In this document: piece after piece, positions 9,968 through 18,705 of the stretch
How positions within the stretch are numbered: the stretch's first letter is position 1
Layout of the letters: the number at the start of each line of letters is the position of its first letter
Assembly (NCBI GenBank): GCA_945882615.1
Contig: CAMCWK010000001.1
Span: 1-64,000, forward strand
DNA: 64,000 nucleotides
DNA from: Rhizobium sp. Q54
Lineage (GTDB): Bacteria; Pseudomonadota; Alphaproteobacteria; Micropepsales; Micropepsaceae
Direction of reading: 5' to 3'
The notes under the pieces: generated by a model
Seen by the model: the letters and a program-made list of their open reading frames with translations, nothing else
What the model was told of the DNA's origin: nothing
Databases searched by the model: none
Made by a program: the position numbers and the translations under genes

Positions 9968-11233
9968 ATGACGAAGCATTACACGCGTCCTTTGGTGAAC
10001 CTTGTCTTGGTGGCGGGTCTTGCCGCGGCTGTCAGCGGTTGCCAGACTATGTCGGACTTGGATCCCACCGGCCTGCTGTCCGAAGACGAAGTTGCCGACA
10101 GCCAGTTCCCCACCGACAGTCAGCAGCAGGCGGAAGCCGACGCCAACACCACCACGCCAGATCTCGCCGGGATTCCGGCCCGTCCGCCCGCGCCCGATAC
10201 GATGGCGCAGGCCGATGCCGCCCAGTCCGTCACCGCAGCGGGTGTCCAGGCCCAGTACAGCGCCGATGCCCTGCGCGCCGGTACGGAAGCCACCGCGCCG
10301 CCGCCAGTCGCTAGCGACGCCGCCGCCGCCCGCCAGGCGATGGCCGCCAGCGATGCGCCGCCCACCACTTTTGCCGCCGACACTCCGCCGACCGCCGGTT
10401 CCGCCATGGCGGACGCACCGCCAAGCGCCGCCCCGCCGACCGCCATGGCCTCGGCGGTTCCGCCGCCCGCTGCTGCCGCTCCCATGACGGCCCCGATGCC
10501 GGCTCCGGCGCCCGCGCCGGTCGCCAGCGCGCCCATGGCGCCGCCGCCCGGTGCCGAGCCCGCCGTGCCGGCCGTTCCCATGACAGCCGGGGCCCGTATG
10601 GCCATGGTCAATCCCACCGACGCCCAACTGGGTTTCAAGCCGTCGGTCGCGCCGCCGCTCAATGCCTCGATTTCCCAGTGGGTTTCGCCCCCGATCCTGG
10701 CGCATTACCGCCAGACCGCCGCGCTGGCGGGTAGCGCCGGCACCGGTGCGCCGGCCGTGGCAGCAGTTCCCACCAAGGGTGTCGGTGGTCCCGGCATCAC
10801 GGGTGACGTGATCGCCAATCTCGACGCCGTGCCGGGCACGCCCGCCGGCATGGCCGCCGCCATGAATGGCGGCATCCCGCCCACAGCGACGATCTATTTC
10901 GCCGGGGACGGCACCAGCCTTCCGGCCAGCGCCCGCAGCCAGGTCCGTGACGCCGTGGCGGCCTTTCAGGCCAGCGGCGGGAATGGCACCATCAAGGTGG
11001 TGGGCCATGCCTCCAGCCGTACGCCCAACATGTCGGTGGAACGTCACCTGGAAGTGATCTTCCAGAAGTCTCAGGCCCGCGCCAATGTCGTGGCCCAGGC
11101 GCTGATCCGCGCCGGTGTTCCCGCCAACAGGGTGATCGTGGAAGCGGTGGGCGACAGCCAGCCGATCTATTACGAATCCATGCCCCAGGGCGAAGCCGGC
11201 AACCGCCGCGCGGAGATCTTTGTGCAGGGGTGA
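9968..11233 (+). CDS. OmpA-family outer membrane lipoprotein with long Ala/Pro-rich linker
   Basis: Lipobox-like AAAVSGCQT; C-terminal OmpA domain KVVGHASSRTPN...VIVEAVGDSQPIYYESMPQGEAGNRRAEIFV. Confidence 0.85.
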   Translation: MTKHYTRPLVNLVLVAGLAAAVSGCQTMSDLDPTGLLSEDEVADSQFPTDSQQQAEADANTTTPDLAGIPARPPAPDTMAQADAAQSVTAAGVQAQYSADALRAGTEATAPPPVASDAAAARQAMAASDAPPTTFAADTPPTAGSAMADAPPSAAPPTAMASAVPPPAAAAPMTAPMPAPAPAPVASAPMAPPPGAEPAVPAVPMTAGARMAMVNPTDAQLGFKPSVAPPLNASISQWVSPPILAHYRQTAALAGSAGTGAPAVAAVPTKGVGGPGITGDVIANLDAVPGTPAGMAAAMNGGIPPTATIYFAGDGTSLPASARSQVRDAVAAFQASGGNGTIKVVGHASSRTPNMSVERHLEVIFQKSQARANVVAQALIRAGVPANRVIVEAVGDSQPIYYESMPQGEAGNRRAEIFVQG

Positions 11234-11243
11234 GCGCGGAGTA

Positions 11244-11268
11244 GCGAAAGGTCCTGTGGACCTTTCGC
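11244..11268. terminator. Hairpin GCGAAAGGTCC-TGT-GGACCTTTCGC downstream of OmpA-family gene
   Basis: Perfect 11-bp stem with 3-nt loop; no T tract. Confidence 0.5.
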
Positions 11269-11558
11269 CCGCGCGAACGCCCTGAGCGCAAGCGAAGGGC
11301 CGGGGGGCCGCGCGCCTCCCTCGCTTCGCTCGAAGAGGGACAAGCTTTTCTAGGCTCGCCAACGCTCACCAAGAAAAGCTATGCCAACGCCCCGAGCTTA
11401 GGCGAGGGGCCGGACGGCGCGGCCAAGGGCCGGAGAGCTGCTTCACCCGTGCCATCCCGGAATAACGGCCCCGCGCCAAATCTGCGGCAATTAACCCGAA
11501 AACCATTGCGCCCCGGGCCTGAATCCCGGATTCTCGGGCGTTTCCAGGACTTCAGGCC

Positions 11559-12809
11559 ATGAATACCGATTTCTACCGCATCAAGCGGCTGCCGCCCTAC
11601 ATCTTCGAGGAAGTGAACCGCCTCAAGGCGCAGGCGCGCGCGCGCGGCGAGGACATCATCGATTTCGGGATGGGCAATCCCGACATGGCGACGCCCGACT
11701 ATATCGTCGACAAATTGTGCGAGACCGCGCGCGATCCGCGCGCCCATCGCTATAGCGCATCGCGCGGCATCAAGGGCCTGCGCAAGGCCCATGTGGCCTA
11801 TTACAAGCGCCGTTTCGGCGTCGATCTCAATGCTGACAAAGAAGTGATCGCGGCGCTGGGCTCCAAGGAAGGCTTCGCCAATCTCGCCATGGCGATCACC
11901 GCGCCGGGCGATGTCGTTCTGGTGCCCAACCCGGCCTATCCGATCCATGCCTTCGGTTTCATGATCGCTGGCGCCGCCATCCGGCATGTGCCCGCCACAT
12001 CACCGGAAGAGTATCTGTCGAAGATCGGCGTCGCCACGCGCCATTCGGTGCCGTCGCCGCTGGCGATGGTGGTGAACTATCCGTCCAATCCCACGGCGCA
12101 GGTGGTGGGGCTGGATTTCTACAAGGAGGTCATCAAGTTCGCCAAAAAGCACGAGATCTGGGTGCTGAGCGACCTGGCCTATGCCGACATCTATTTCGAC
12201 GACGCCAATCCGCCGCCCTCGATCCTGCAGGTGGACGGCGCCAAGGATATCGCCATTGAATTCCAGTCGCTGTCCAAGACCTATTCCATGCCCGGCTGGC
12301 GCATGGGTTTTGCCGCCGGCAATGAAAATCTGATCGGCGCGCTGGCGCGCATCAAATCGTATCTGGACTACGGCGCCTTCACGCCCATCCAGGTGGCGGC
12401 GGCGGCGGCGCTGAACGGGCCGCAACACATCGTGGATGAAATCCGCGCCGTCTATAAATCGCGCCGCGACGTGCTGGTCAAAAGCATGGCACAGGCGGGC
12501 TGGGACATTCCCGCGCCGTCGGCTTCCATGTTCGCCTGGGCGCCGGTTCCGGAAAAGTACCGCGAGCTGGGTTCGATGGAATTCGCCAAGGACCTTCTGA
12601 TCCATGCCAAGGTGGCGGTGTCGCCCGGCATCGGCTTTGGCGAGTATGGCGAAGGCCATGTGCGGGTGGCGCTGGTGGAGAATGAACACCGCATCCGCCA
12701 GGCGGCACGCAATGTGAAGAAGTTTCTGCAGTTCGGCACCAACATGGCGCCGCCAGAGTCTTCCGGAAACGAGCCTTCCGGCAAAAAGAAGCTGGCCGCC
12801 ACAAAATGA
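11559..12809 (+). CDS. pyridoxal phosphate-dependent class I/II aminotransferase (alanine-type, AlaC-like)
   Basis: DIIDFGMGNPDMATPDYIVDKL...QSLSKTYSMPGWRMGFAAGN PLP lysine motif. Confidence 0.9.
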   Translation: MNTDFYRIKRLPPYIFEEVNRLKAQARARGEDIIDFGMGNPDMATPDYIVDKLCETARDPRAHRYSASRGIKGLRKAHVAYYKRRFGVDLNADKEVIAALGSKEGFANLAMAITAPGDVVLVPNPAYPIHAFGFMIAGAAIRHVPATSPEEYLSKIGVATRHSVPSPLAMVVNYPSNPTAQVVGLDFYKEVIKFAKKHEIWVLSDLAYADIYFDDANPPPSILQVDGAKDIAIEFQSLSKTYSMPGWRMGFAAGNENLIGALARIKSYLDYGAFTPIQVAAAAALNGPQHIVDEIRAVYKSRRDVLVKSMAQAGWDIPAPSASMFAWAPVPEKYRELGSMEFAKDLLIHAKVAVSPGIGFGEYGEGHVRVALVENEHRIRQAARNVKKFLQFGTNMAPPESSGNEPSGKKKLAATK

Positions 12810-14089
12810 ACAAGCCCTTTCGTATTGCCATTGCCGGGCTCGGCACGGTGGGCGGCGGCGTGGTCAAGGCCTTGGCGGCGCGCAAGGACGAGCTTTCTGA
12901 GCGTGCCGGGCGCAGCCTGCAGCTGACGGCCGTTTCGGCGCGCGACAGGAAAAAGGCGCGGGGCTTCGACCTTCTGATCTGGCATGACGATCCGCTGGAC
13001 CTCGCCAAAGGCGATGCCGATCTGGTGGTCGAGCTGATCGGCGGCGATGAGGGCATCGCCCGCCAACTGGTCGAAACCGCGCTCCAAAACGGCAAGCATG
13101 TGGTGACTGCCAACAAGGCGCTGCTGGCCAAGCATGGCAAGGCGCTCGCCGACCTTGCCGAAAGCAAAAACGTCACCCTGAAATTCGAAGCCGCTGCCGC
13201 CGGCGGCATTCCCATTGTTAAGATCTTGCGCGAAGGATTGATCGCGCACGGTGTTGATGCCGTGAAAGGTATTCTCAACGGCACCTGCAATTACATCCTG
13301 ACCGAAATGGAAAGTTCGGGCCGCGGGTTCGCCGAGGTGCTGAAGGAAGCACAGGCCAGGGGCTATGCCGAGGCCGATCCCACACTCGATGTCGGCGGCG
13401 GCGACACCGCGCACAAACTTGCGCTGCTGGCCAGCGTGGCGTTCGGCACCGCGCCGAACTTGGATGCCATCGCGGTGGAAGGCATCGAACACATCACCGC
13501 CGACGATATCGCCTTTGCCAGCGAGTTCGGATTCCGCATCAAACTGTTGGGCGTGGCCCGGCGGATGGGCGGCGCGATCGATCAGAAGGTCCATCCCGCC
13601 ATGGTCCGGGCGCGCAGCCCCCTGGCCAATGTCAGCGGCGCCGCCAACGGCGTGATGGTGGATGCCGGCGAGGCGGGCTCCTTCTTTTTCTCAGGAAGAG
13701 GCGCGGGCGAAGCGCCCACCGCCAGCGCGGTAATCGCCGATATCGTCGAAGCCGCCAGCGGCGCGGTTAGTCCGGTGTTTGGCCGTCCCGCTGCAAGCCT
13801 CACGCCTCTCAAACCCGCGGACGGCAAAGCGGCCGTGTCGCCCTGGTATCTGCGCTTCGAAGTGCTGGATGTCCCCGGCGTTTTGGCTTCCATCGCGGGA
13901 AATCTGGCGGAGGCCGGGGTTTCCATCGAAAGCATGATCCAGCGGGTGCGCGCCCCTGGCGCCCCGGTGGCGATTGTCATGATTACCCATGAAACTTCAC
14001 AGACAAGCGTGGAACGCGCCTTGAAGGTGATTGCCGCCTCGGACAAGGTGCGGGCCCGCCCGTGCATGATTCCCATGGAAGCGGCTTAA
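12806..14089 (+). CDS. hom: homoserine dehydrogenase
   Basis: IAGLGTVGGGVVKAL...VVTANKALLAKHGK...GILNGTCNYILTEM...C-terminal ACT; overlaps upstream stop by ATGA. Confidence 0.95.
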   Translation: MNKPFRIAIAGLGTVGGGVVKALAARKDELSERAGRSLQLTAVSARDRKKARGFDLLIWHDDPLDLAKGDADLVVELIGGDEGIARQLVETALQNGKHVVTANKALLAKHGKALADLAESKNVTLKFEAAAAGGIPIVKILREGLIAHGVDAVKGILNGTCNYILTEMESSGRGFAEVLKEAQARGYAEADPTLDVGGGDTAHKLALLASVAFGTAPNLDAIAVEGIEHITADDIAFASEFGFRIKLLGVARRMGGAIDQKVHPAMVRARSPLANVSGAANGVMVDAGEAGSFFFSGRGAGEAPTASAVIADIVEAASGAVSPVFGRPAASLTPLKPADGKAAVSPWYLRFEVLDVPGVLASIAGNLAEAGVSIESMIQRVRAPGAPVAIVMITHETSQTSVERALKVIAASDKVRARPCMIPMEAA

Positions 14090-14100
14090 AAGAAGACGAT

Positions 14101-15084
14101 ATGACCCTGACCCGCCCGCCCGCCCAGCTCCAGCCGCTCGACCGCGCTTTCGCGCTGGAGGCTGTGCGCGTGACCGAGGCGGCCGCCATCGCCGCCTATG
14201 CCCAGATCGGGCGCGGCAATGAGCATCAGGCCGACCATGCCGCGGTCGAAGCGATGCGCGCGGCCTTCAATGCCTTGCCGATCGACGGCACGGTGGTGAT
14301 CGGCGAGGGTGAACGCGACGAAGCCCCGATGCTGTTCATCGGCGAGAAGGTCGGGCAGGGGGGCCTGTCGGTCGACATCGCGCTGGACCCGCTGGAAGGC
14401 ACCACGCTGACCGCCAAGGCCATGGCCAATGCGCTGGCGGTGATGGCGATGGCCGAGCCGGGCACCATGCTGAATGCGCCTGACACCTATATGGACAAGA
14501 TCGCCATCGGTCCGGGCTTCAAGGACGGGCTGGTCGATCTGGACGCCGAACCCGGCGACAACATCAACGCGATTGCCAAGGCCAAGGGCCTCAAGCCGCA
14601 CGAGGTCACCGCCCTGGTGATGGACCGCCCGCGCCACGAAGCGTTGATCGCCAAGATCCGCAAGGCCGGCGCAAAAGTGAAGCTGATCACCGATGGCGAC
14701 GTTGCCGGGGTGATCGAAGCCACCGACGAAGCCACGGGCGTGGACATTTACATGGGCACCGGCGGCGCGCCCGAAGGCGTGCTGGCGGCAGCCGCCTTGC
14801 GCTGCATCGGCGGCCAGATGCAGGGCCGCCTGATATTCCGCAACGACGACGAGCGTGCCCGTGCCGCCAAATGGGGCGTGAAGGATTTGAATCGCAAATA
14901 CGGGCTGCACGATCTGGTATCGGGCGACGTGGTATTTTCCGCCACCGGCGTCACCGATGGCTCGATGCTGCGCGGCGTGCACCGCGAGGGCGATTTCATC
15001 ACCACCGAAAGCGTGGTGATGCGCTCGGCCACCGGCACGGTGCGCTGGATCCGGGCGCGGCATCTGCGCGCCGAGGGGAATTGA
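14101..15084 (+). CDS. glpX: class II fructose-1,6-bisphosphatase
   Basis: AAYAQIGRGNEHQADHAAVEAMR...IGEGERDEAPMLFIGEKVG...DPLEGTTL. Confidence 0.95.
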   Translation: MTLTRPPAQLQPLDRAFALEAVRVTEAAAIAAYAQIGRGNEHQADHAAVEAMRAAFNALPIDGTVVIGEGERDEAPMLFIGEKVGQGGLSVDIALDPLEGTTLTAKAMANALAVMAMAEPGTMLNAPDTYMDKIAIGPGFKDGLVDLDAEPGDNINAIAKAKGLKPHEVTALVMDRPRHEALIAKIRKAGAKVKLITDGDVAGVIEATDEATGVDIYMGTGGAPEGVLAAAALRCIGGQMQGRLIFRNDDERARAAKWGVKDLNRKYGLHDLVSGDVVFSATGVTDGSMLRGVHREGDFITTESVVMRSATGTVRWIRARHLRAEGN

Positions 15085-16844
15085 GCGAAGCGGCCGCATT
15101 CGGCGTCGCCCGTTCCTTTTCGGGCCGCCGCTGGCTGCTGAAAGCGGTGGATACGGACATCGAGCGCGACCTGCTCCGCGACATCTCGCCGGTGCTGTCG
15201 CGGCTTCTGGCGCTGCGCGGCATCACCGCGTCCGAGGCGGCGGACTATCTGACGCCCAAGCTCAAACACCTGCTGCCCGACCCCAATATTCTCAAAGACA
15301 TGGCCGCCGCCGTCGCCCGCGTCAGCGCGGCGCTGGAAGCTGGCGAGCGTATCGCCATATTCGGTGACTACGATGTCGATGGTTCGACCTCGGCGGCGTT
15401 GCTGTCGGATTTCCTGACCGCGCTGGGCGCGCCGCCCCGCATCTACATCCCCGACCGCATGACCGAAGGCTATGGTCCGTCACCGGCGGCGATGCGGGTG
15501 CTGCATACCGAGGGCGCCAGGCTGGTGATCACGGTGGATTGCGGCGCCGCCGCCATCGCGGCGCTGGAAGAAGCCAAGGTGCTGGGTATGGATGTGGTGG
15601 TGCTGGATCATCACCGGGTCGAGGTGCCGCCGCCGGCACTCGCCCATGTGAATCCCAACCAGCCGGAGGACACCTCAGGGCTGGGGCATCTTTGCGCCGC
15701 CGGCGTGTGTTTCCTGTTCCTGGTGGCGCTCAATCGCCATCTGCGCGATAGCGGCTTCTACGAAACGCGCGGCATGGCCGAGCCGGACCTGCGGCTCTTT
15801 CTCGATCTGGTCGGTCTGGCCACCATCTGCGATGTGGTGCCGCTGAGCGGCGTCAACCGCGCCTTTGTCCGCTTCGGGCTGGGACAGATTTCCACCTTGT
15901 CGCGTCCGGGCCTGGCCGCGCTGGCGGGCGTGGCGGGCGTGAAAGCGCCCTTCACGCCCTATCACCTGGGCTATGTCTTCGGGCCGCGCATCAATGCCGG
16001 CGGTCGGGTCGGGCGTTCGTCGCTGGGTGTCGATCTGCTGACGGCGCGCGAAAGCGAACAGGCGAATGACTTCGCCGCCCAGCTCGACCTGCACAACAAG
16101 GAACGCCAGGCGATCGAGAAACTCATTCTGGAAGAGGCCATCGCGCAAGGCGCGACCCAGGTCAATGCGCCCTTCATCCTGGTGTCGGGCGAGGGGTGGC
16201 ATCCCGGCGTGGTCGGCATCGTGGCGGGACGCTTGAAGGAACGCTTCGCCAAGCCCGCCTTTGTCGCGGGATTCGAAGGCGGCATGGGGCGCGGTTCGGC
16301 CCGCTCCATTCCCGGCATTGATCTGGGTGGCATCATCCGTGCCGCCGCGCAGGCCAAGGTGATCGAATATGGCGGCGGCCATGCCATGGCGGCGGGCTTT
16401 TCGCTGATGTCGGGACAGATCGAGGGCTTTCGCAAGTTCGTCGAGGATCAGTTCAGCAGCACCGGTCCGGCCTTGGCGGCAGCCAACGACCTGTCTCTCG
16501 ACGCGGTGTCCTCTCCCGCCGGGGCCAATGTCGCCCTGGTGCAGGAGATCGCGGCGGCGGGCCCATTCGGGGCCGGCAATCCCGAACCCCTGCTGGTCCT
16601 GCCGGATGTCCGGGTGGCCTTCGCCGATATTGTCGGCAAGGCGCATGTGAAGCTGCGGCTGGGGGGCGGCGACGGCAAGATGCTGGACGCCATTGCCTTC
16701 AGGGCCGTCGGAACGCCTCTGGGAGACGGGCTTCTGGCCGCCCGGGGCAGGCGCATCCATGTAGCCGGACGGGTGCGGCAGGACGAATGGAACGGCCGTA
16801 TCCGGGTCCAGCTGGAAATCGAGGATGCGGCCCCGGTTGTTTAG
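15081..16844 (+). CDS. recJ: single-stranded-DNA-specific exonuclease
   Basis: IFGDYDVDGSTSAALLSDFL, VVLDHH, GGHAMAAGFS; TTG start overlapping glpX stop. Confidence 0.95.
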   Translation: MSEAAAFGVARSFSGRRWLLKAVDTDIERDLLRDISPVLSRLLALRGITASEAADYLTPKLKHLLPDPNILKDMAAAVARVSAALEAGERIAIFGDYDVDGSTSAALLSDFLTALGAPPRIYIPDRMTEGYGPSPAAMRVLHTEGARLVITVDCGAAAIAALEEAKVLGMDVVVLDHHRVEVPPPALAHVNPNQPEDTSGLGHLCAAGVCFLFLVALNRHLRDSGFYETRGMAEPDLRLFLDLVGLATICDVVPLSGVNRAFVRFGLGQISTLSRPGLAALAGVAGVKAPFTPYHLGYVFGPRINAGGRVGRSSLGVDLLTARESEQANDFAAQLDLHNKERQAIEKLILEEAIAQGATQVNAPFILVSGEGWHPGVVGIVAGRLKERFAKPAFVAGFEGGMGRGSARSIPGIDLGGIIRAAAQAKVIEYGGGHAMAAGFSLMSGQIEGFRKFVEDQFSSTGPALAAANDLSLDAVSSPAGANVALVQEIAAAGPFGAGNPEPLLVLPDVRVAFADIVGKAHVKLRLGGGDGKMLDAIAFRAVGTPLGDGLLAARGRRIHVAGRVRQDEWNGRIRVQLEIEDAAPVV

Positions 16845-16857
16845 TGTTTACGCATTC

Positions 16858-16947
16858 TCTCACCATGGCCGGCCCCCGAGCCGGCCATCCAGGGCCACAG
16901 GCGCATTTGTTTCGCTGGATGGGCGGGTCAGGCCCGCCCATGGTGAA
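16858..16947. repeat. Compound palindromic intergenic repeat, copy A
   Basis: CACCATGGCCGGC...GCCGGCCATCCAGGG...CGCTGGATGGGCGGGTCAGGCCCGCCCATGGTG; two hairpins plus outer and central inverted arms; related copy at 36251. Confidence 0.7.
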
Positions 16948-17045
16948 AAGGGGGAGGGTCGAGACCGTCTGCTCTGCCCCCCACAACCGCCTGATTTTGG
17001 GTTGCAAAAGCCATTTTTGGCCGGTAAACCCCGGGCCTTCCGGAG

Positions 17046-17120
17046 GCGCCCTTCGTCTATCGGTTAGGACTCAGGATTTTCATTCCTGCAAGGGGGGTTC
17101 GACTCCCCCAGGGCGCACCA
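17046..17120 (+). tRNA. tRNA-Glu (TTC)
   Basis: Cloverleaf GCGCCCTTCGTCTATCGGTTAGGAC...CAGGA-TTTTCAT-TCCTG...GGGGGTTCGACTCCCCC...GGGCGCACCA; encoded CCA. Confidence 0.93.
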
Positions 17121-17153
17121 TTCATTCCAATCGCGCCGCGATTGGAATGAATG
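17119..17153. repeat. Perfect palindrome abutting tRNA-Glu CCA end
   Basis: CATTCATTCCAATCGCG-C-CGCGATTGGAATGAATG, 17-bp arms. Confidence 0.85.
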
Positions 17154-17433
17154 ACAAGGCGGGCCGCGCGACAGCGTCTTCGGGCCGCTGCGTCAGGCGA
17201 AAACGCCGACCTTCCGCACTGCACTAACAAAAACTGCGCGTCAGCGCAGTGAGCTGGGCCGCGGCAGGGACACAGTCTCAATCCTCATCTACTCCGCCCC
17301 AATTCTTCAGGGGTGTTCATCTCCATGCAATCGCGGGAATGCCGCCGACCACCCCTATACGTCAAATCGCGTACGGGCTTGTACGCGCTCCCCGCATACG
17401 TTTGAGGCTGGATTATTTGGGCAGGGGACGGCG

Positions 17434-18690
17434 ATGCATATGAGATTGGCGCGTTTCATTTTGCTGGCGGCACTGACCTGTTCGGCCACATCCGCGCAAG
17501 CGGCGACGGCGCTGCGCTTCAGCAAGATGGCCGATGGCAGCGGCAAGTCCGTCAGCGACGCCGTCATCGTTGTGGACGGCGAAAAAATCGTGAGCGTCGG
17601 CAGCGGCGACGCCGCCGTCCCGGCCGGCGCGACCGTGATCGATCTGCGCAAATACACCGCCATTCCCGGCATGATCGACCTGCACACACATCTCCCCCAG
17701 TTTTGGGACGAGGCGCCGGGCACCACCCCCTACAGAAAAGCCCCGCGCACGGCGGGTGAGACCACGGTCATGGCCCTGAAGAACCTGCGCCTCACCCTGG
17801 AGGCAGGCGTGACCACGGCGCGCGATCTCAGCACGCGGGAAGAAGGCGTGGATATCGCGCTGCGCAATCTCATTAATAACGGCTACGTGGTCGGGCCGCG
17901 GATGTTCGTCGCCGGCCGCGGCCTGGGCGCGACACCGCGCGCGCTCGGCGGCATCAACGGTCCTTATGAAATGATGAAGGCGGTACGCGAAAATATCGCA
18001 GCGGGCGCGGATCTGATCAAGCTGTACGGATCCCCCGGCGGTGGACAAAACCTGGTCGGAGGCAAGACGCTCACCCTTGAGGAAGTGAAGGCGGCGGTGG
18101 AGGTCGCCCATTCGCTCGGCCGGAAAGTCGTCTTTCATTCCTATGGCCCCGAAGGCGCCAAAGTGGGGGCGATGGCGGGTGTCGATGATATCGAGCATGC
18201 CCTCGACATGGACGACGAGACCTTGGCGATGATGAAGGCCAAGGGCATCGTTTACGTGCCCACCATCGACCACAATCGGTTCTACTCCGACAACGCGGAA
18301 CGCTTTGAATTCCGCAAAGGTGTCGAAGCCGATTTCAGCGCTTTCATCGCCAGGAATATCGAGATGACCCGGCGGGCCTTCAAGGCGGGTGTGAAAATCG
18401 GCATGGGCTCGGATGCGCTCTTCACCATGCATGGCCAGAACACGCGCGAGCTGGGCGCATTGGTGAAGGCGGGTCTGACCCCGGCCCAGGCGCTAGCATC
18501 GGCCACGACAGTCCCCGCCGCGCTGCTGGGCAAGGAGAAAGTGCTTGGAGCGATCGCGCCGGGCTATTTCGCCGACATCGTCGCCGTCGAGGGCGATCCC
18601 CTGGCCGACGTCAATGTCACCATCACCAAAGTCCGTTGGGTGATGAAGGGTGGCGCGGTGGTGGTGGACAAGACCGGCAGTCCGAAGTGA
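17434..18690 (+). CDS. exported amidohydrolase family protein (imidazolonepropionase/prolidase-like)
   Basis: Signal peptide MHMRLARFILLAALTCSATSAQA; PGMIDLHTHL, HSYG, GMGSDALF metal motifs. Confidence 0.88.
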   Translation: MHMRLARFILLAALTCSATSAQAATALRFSKMADGSGKSVSDAVIVVDGEKIVSVGSGDAAVPAGATVIDLRKYTAIPGMIDLHTHLPQFWDEAPGTTPYRKAPRTAGETTVMALKNLRLTLEAGVTTARDLSTREEGVDIALRNLINNGYVVGPRMFVAGRGLGATPRALGGINGPYEMMKAVRENIAAGADLIKLYGSPGGGQNLVGGKTLTLEEVKAAVEVAHSLGRKVVFHSYGPEGAKVGAMAGVDDIEHALDMDDETLAMMKAKGIVYVPTIDHNRFYSDNAERFEFRKGVEADFSAFIARNIEMTRRAFKAGVKIGMGSDALFTMHGQNTRELGALVKAGLTPAQALASATTVPAALLGKEKVLGAIAPGYFADIVAVEGDPLADVNVTITKVRWVMKGGAVVVDKTGSPK

Positions 18691-18705
18691 CAGCGTTTCG
18701 AGCGC

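Noticed and set aside
10120-10662. 180-aa Gly/Ala-rich minus-strand ORF
   Set aside because: Antisense of the Ala/Pro-rich linker of the OmpA-family gene
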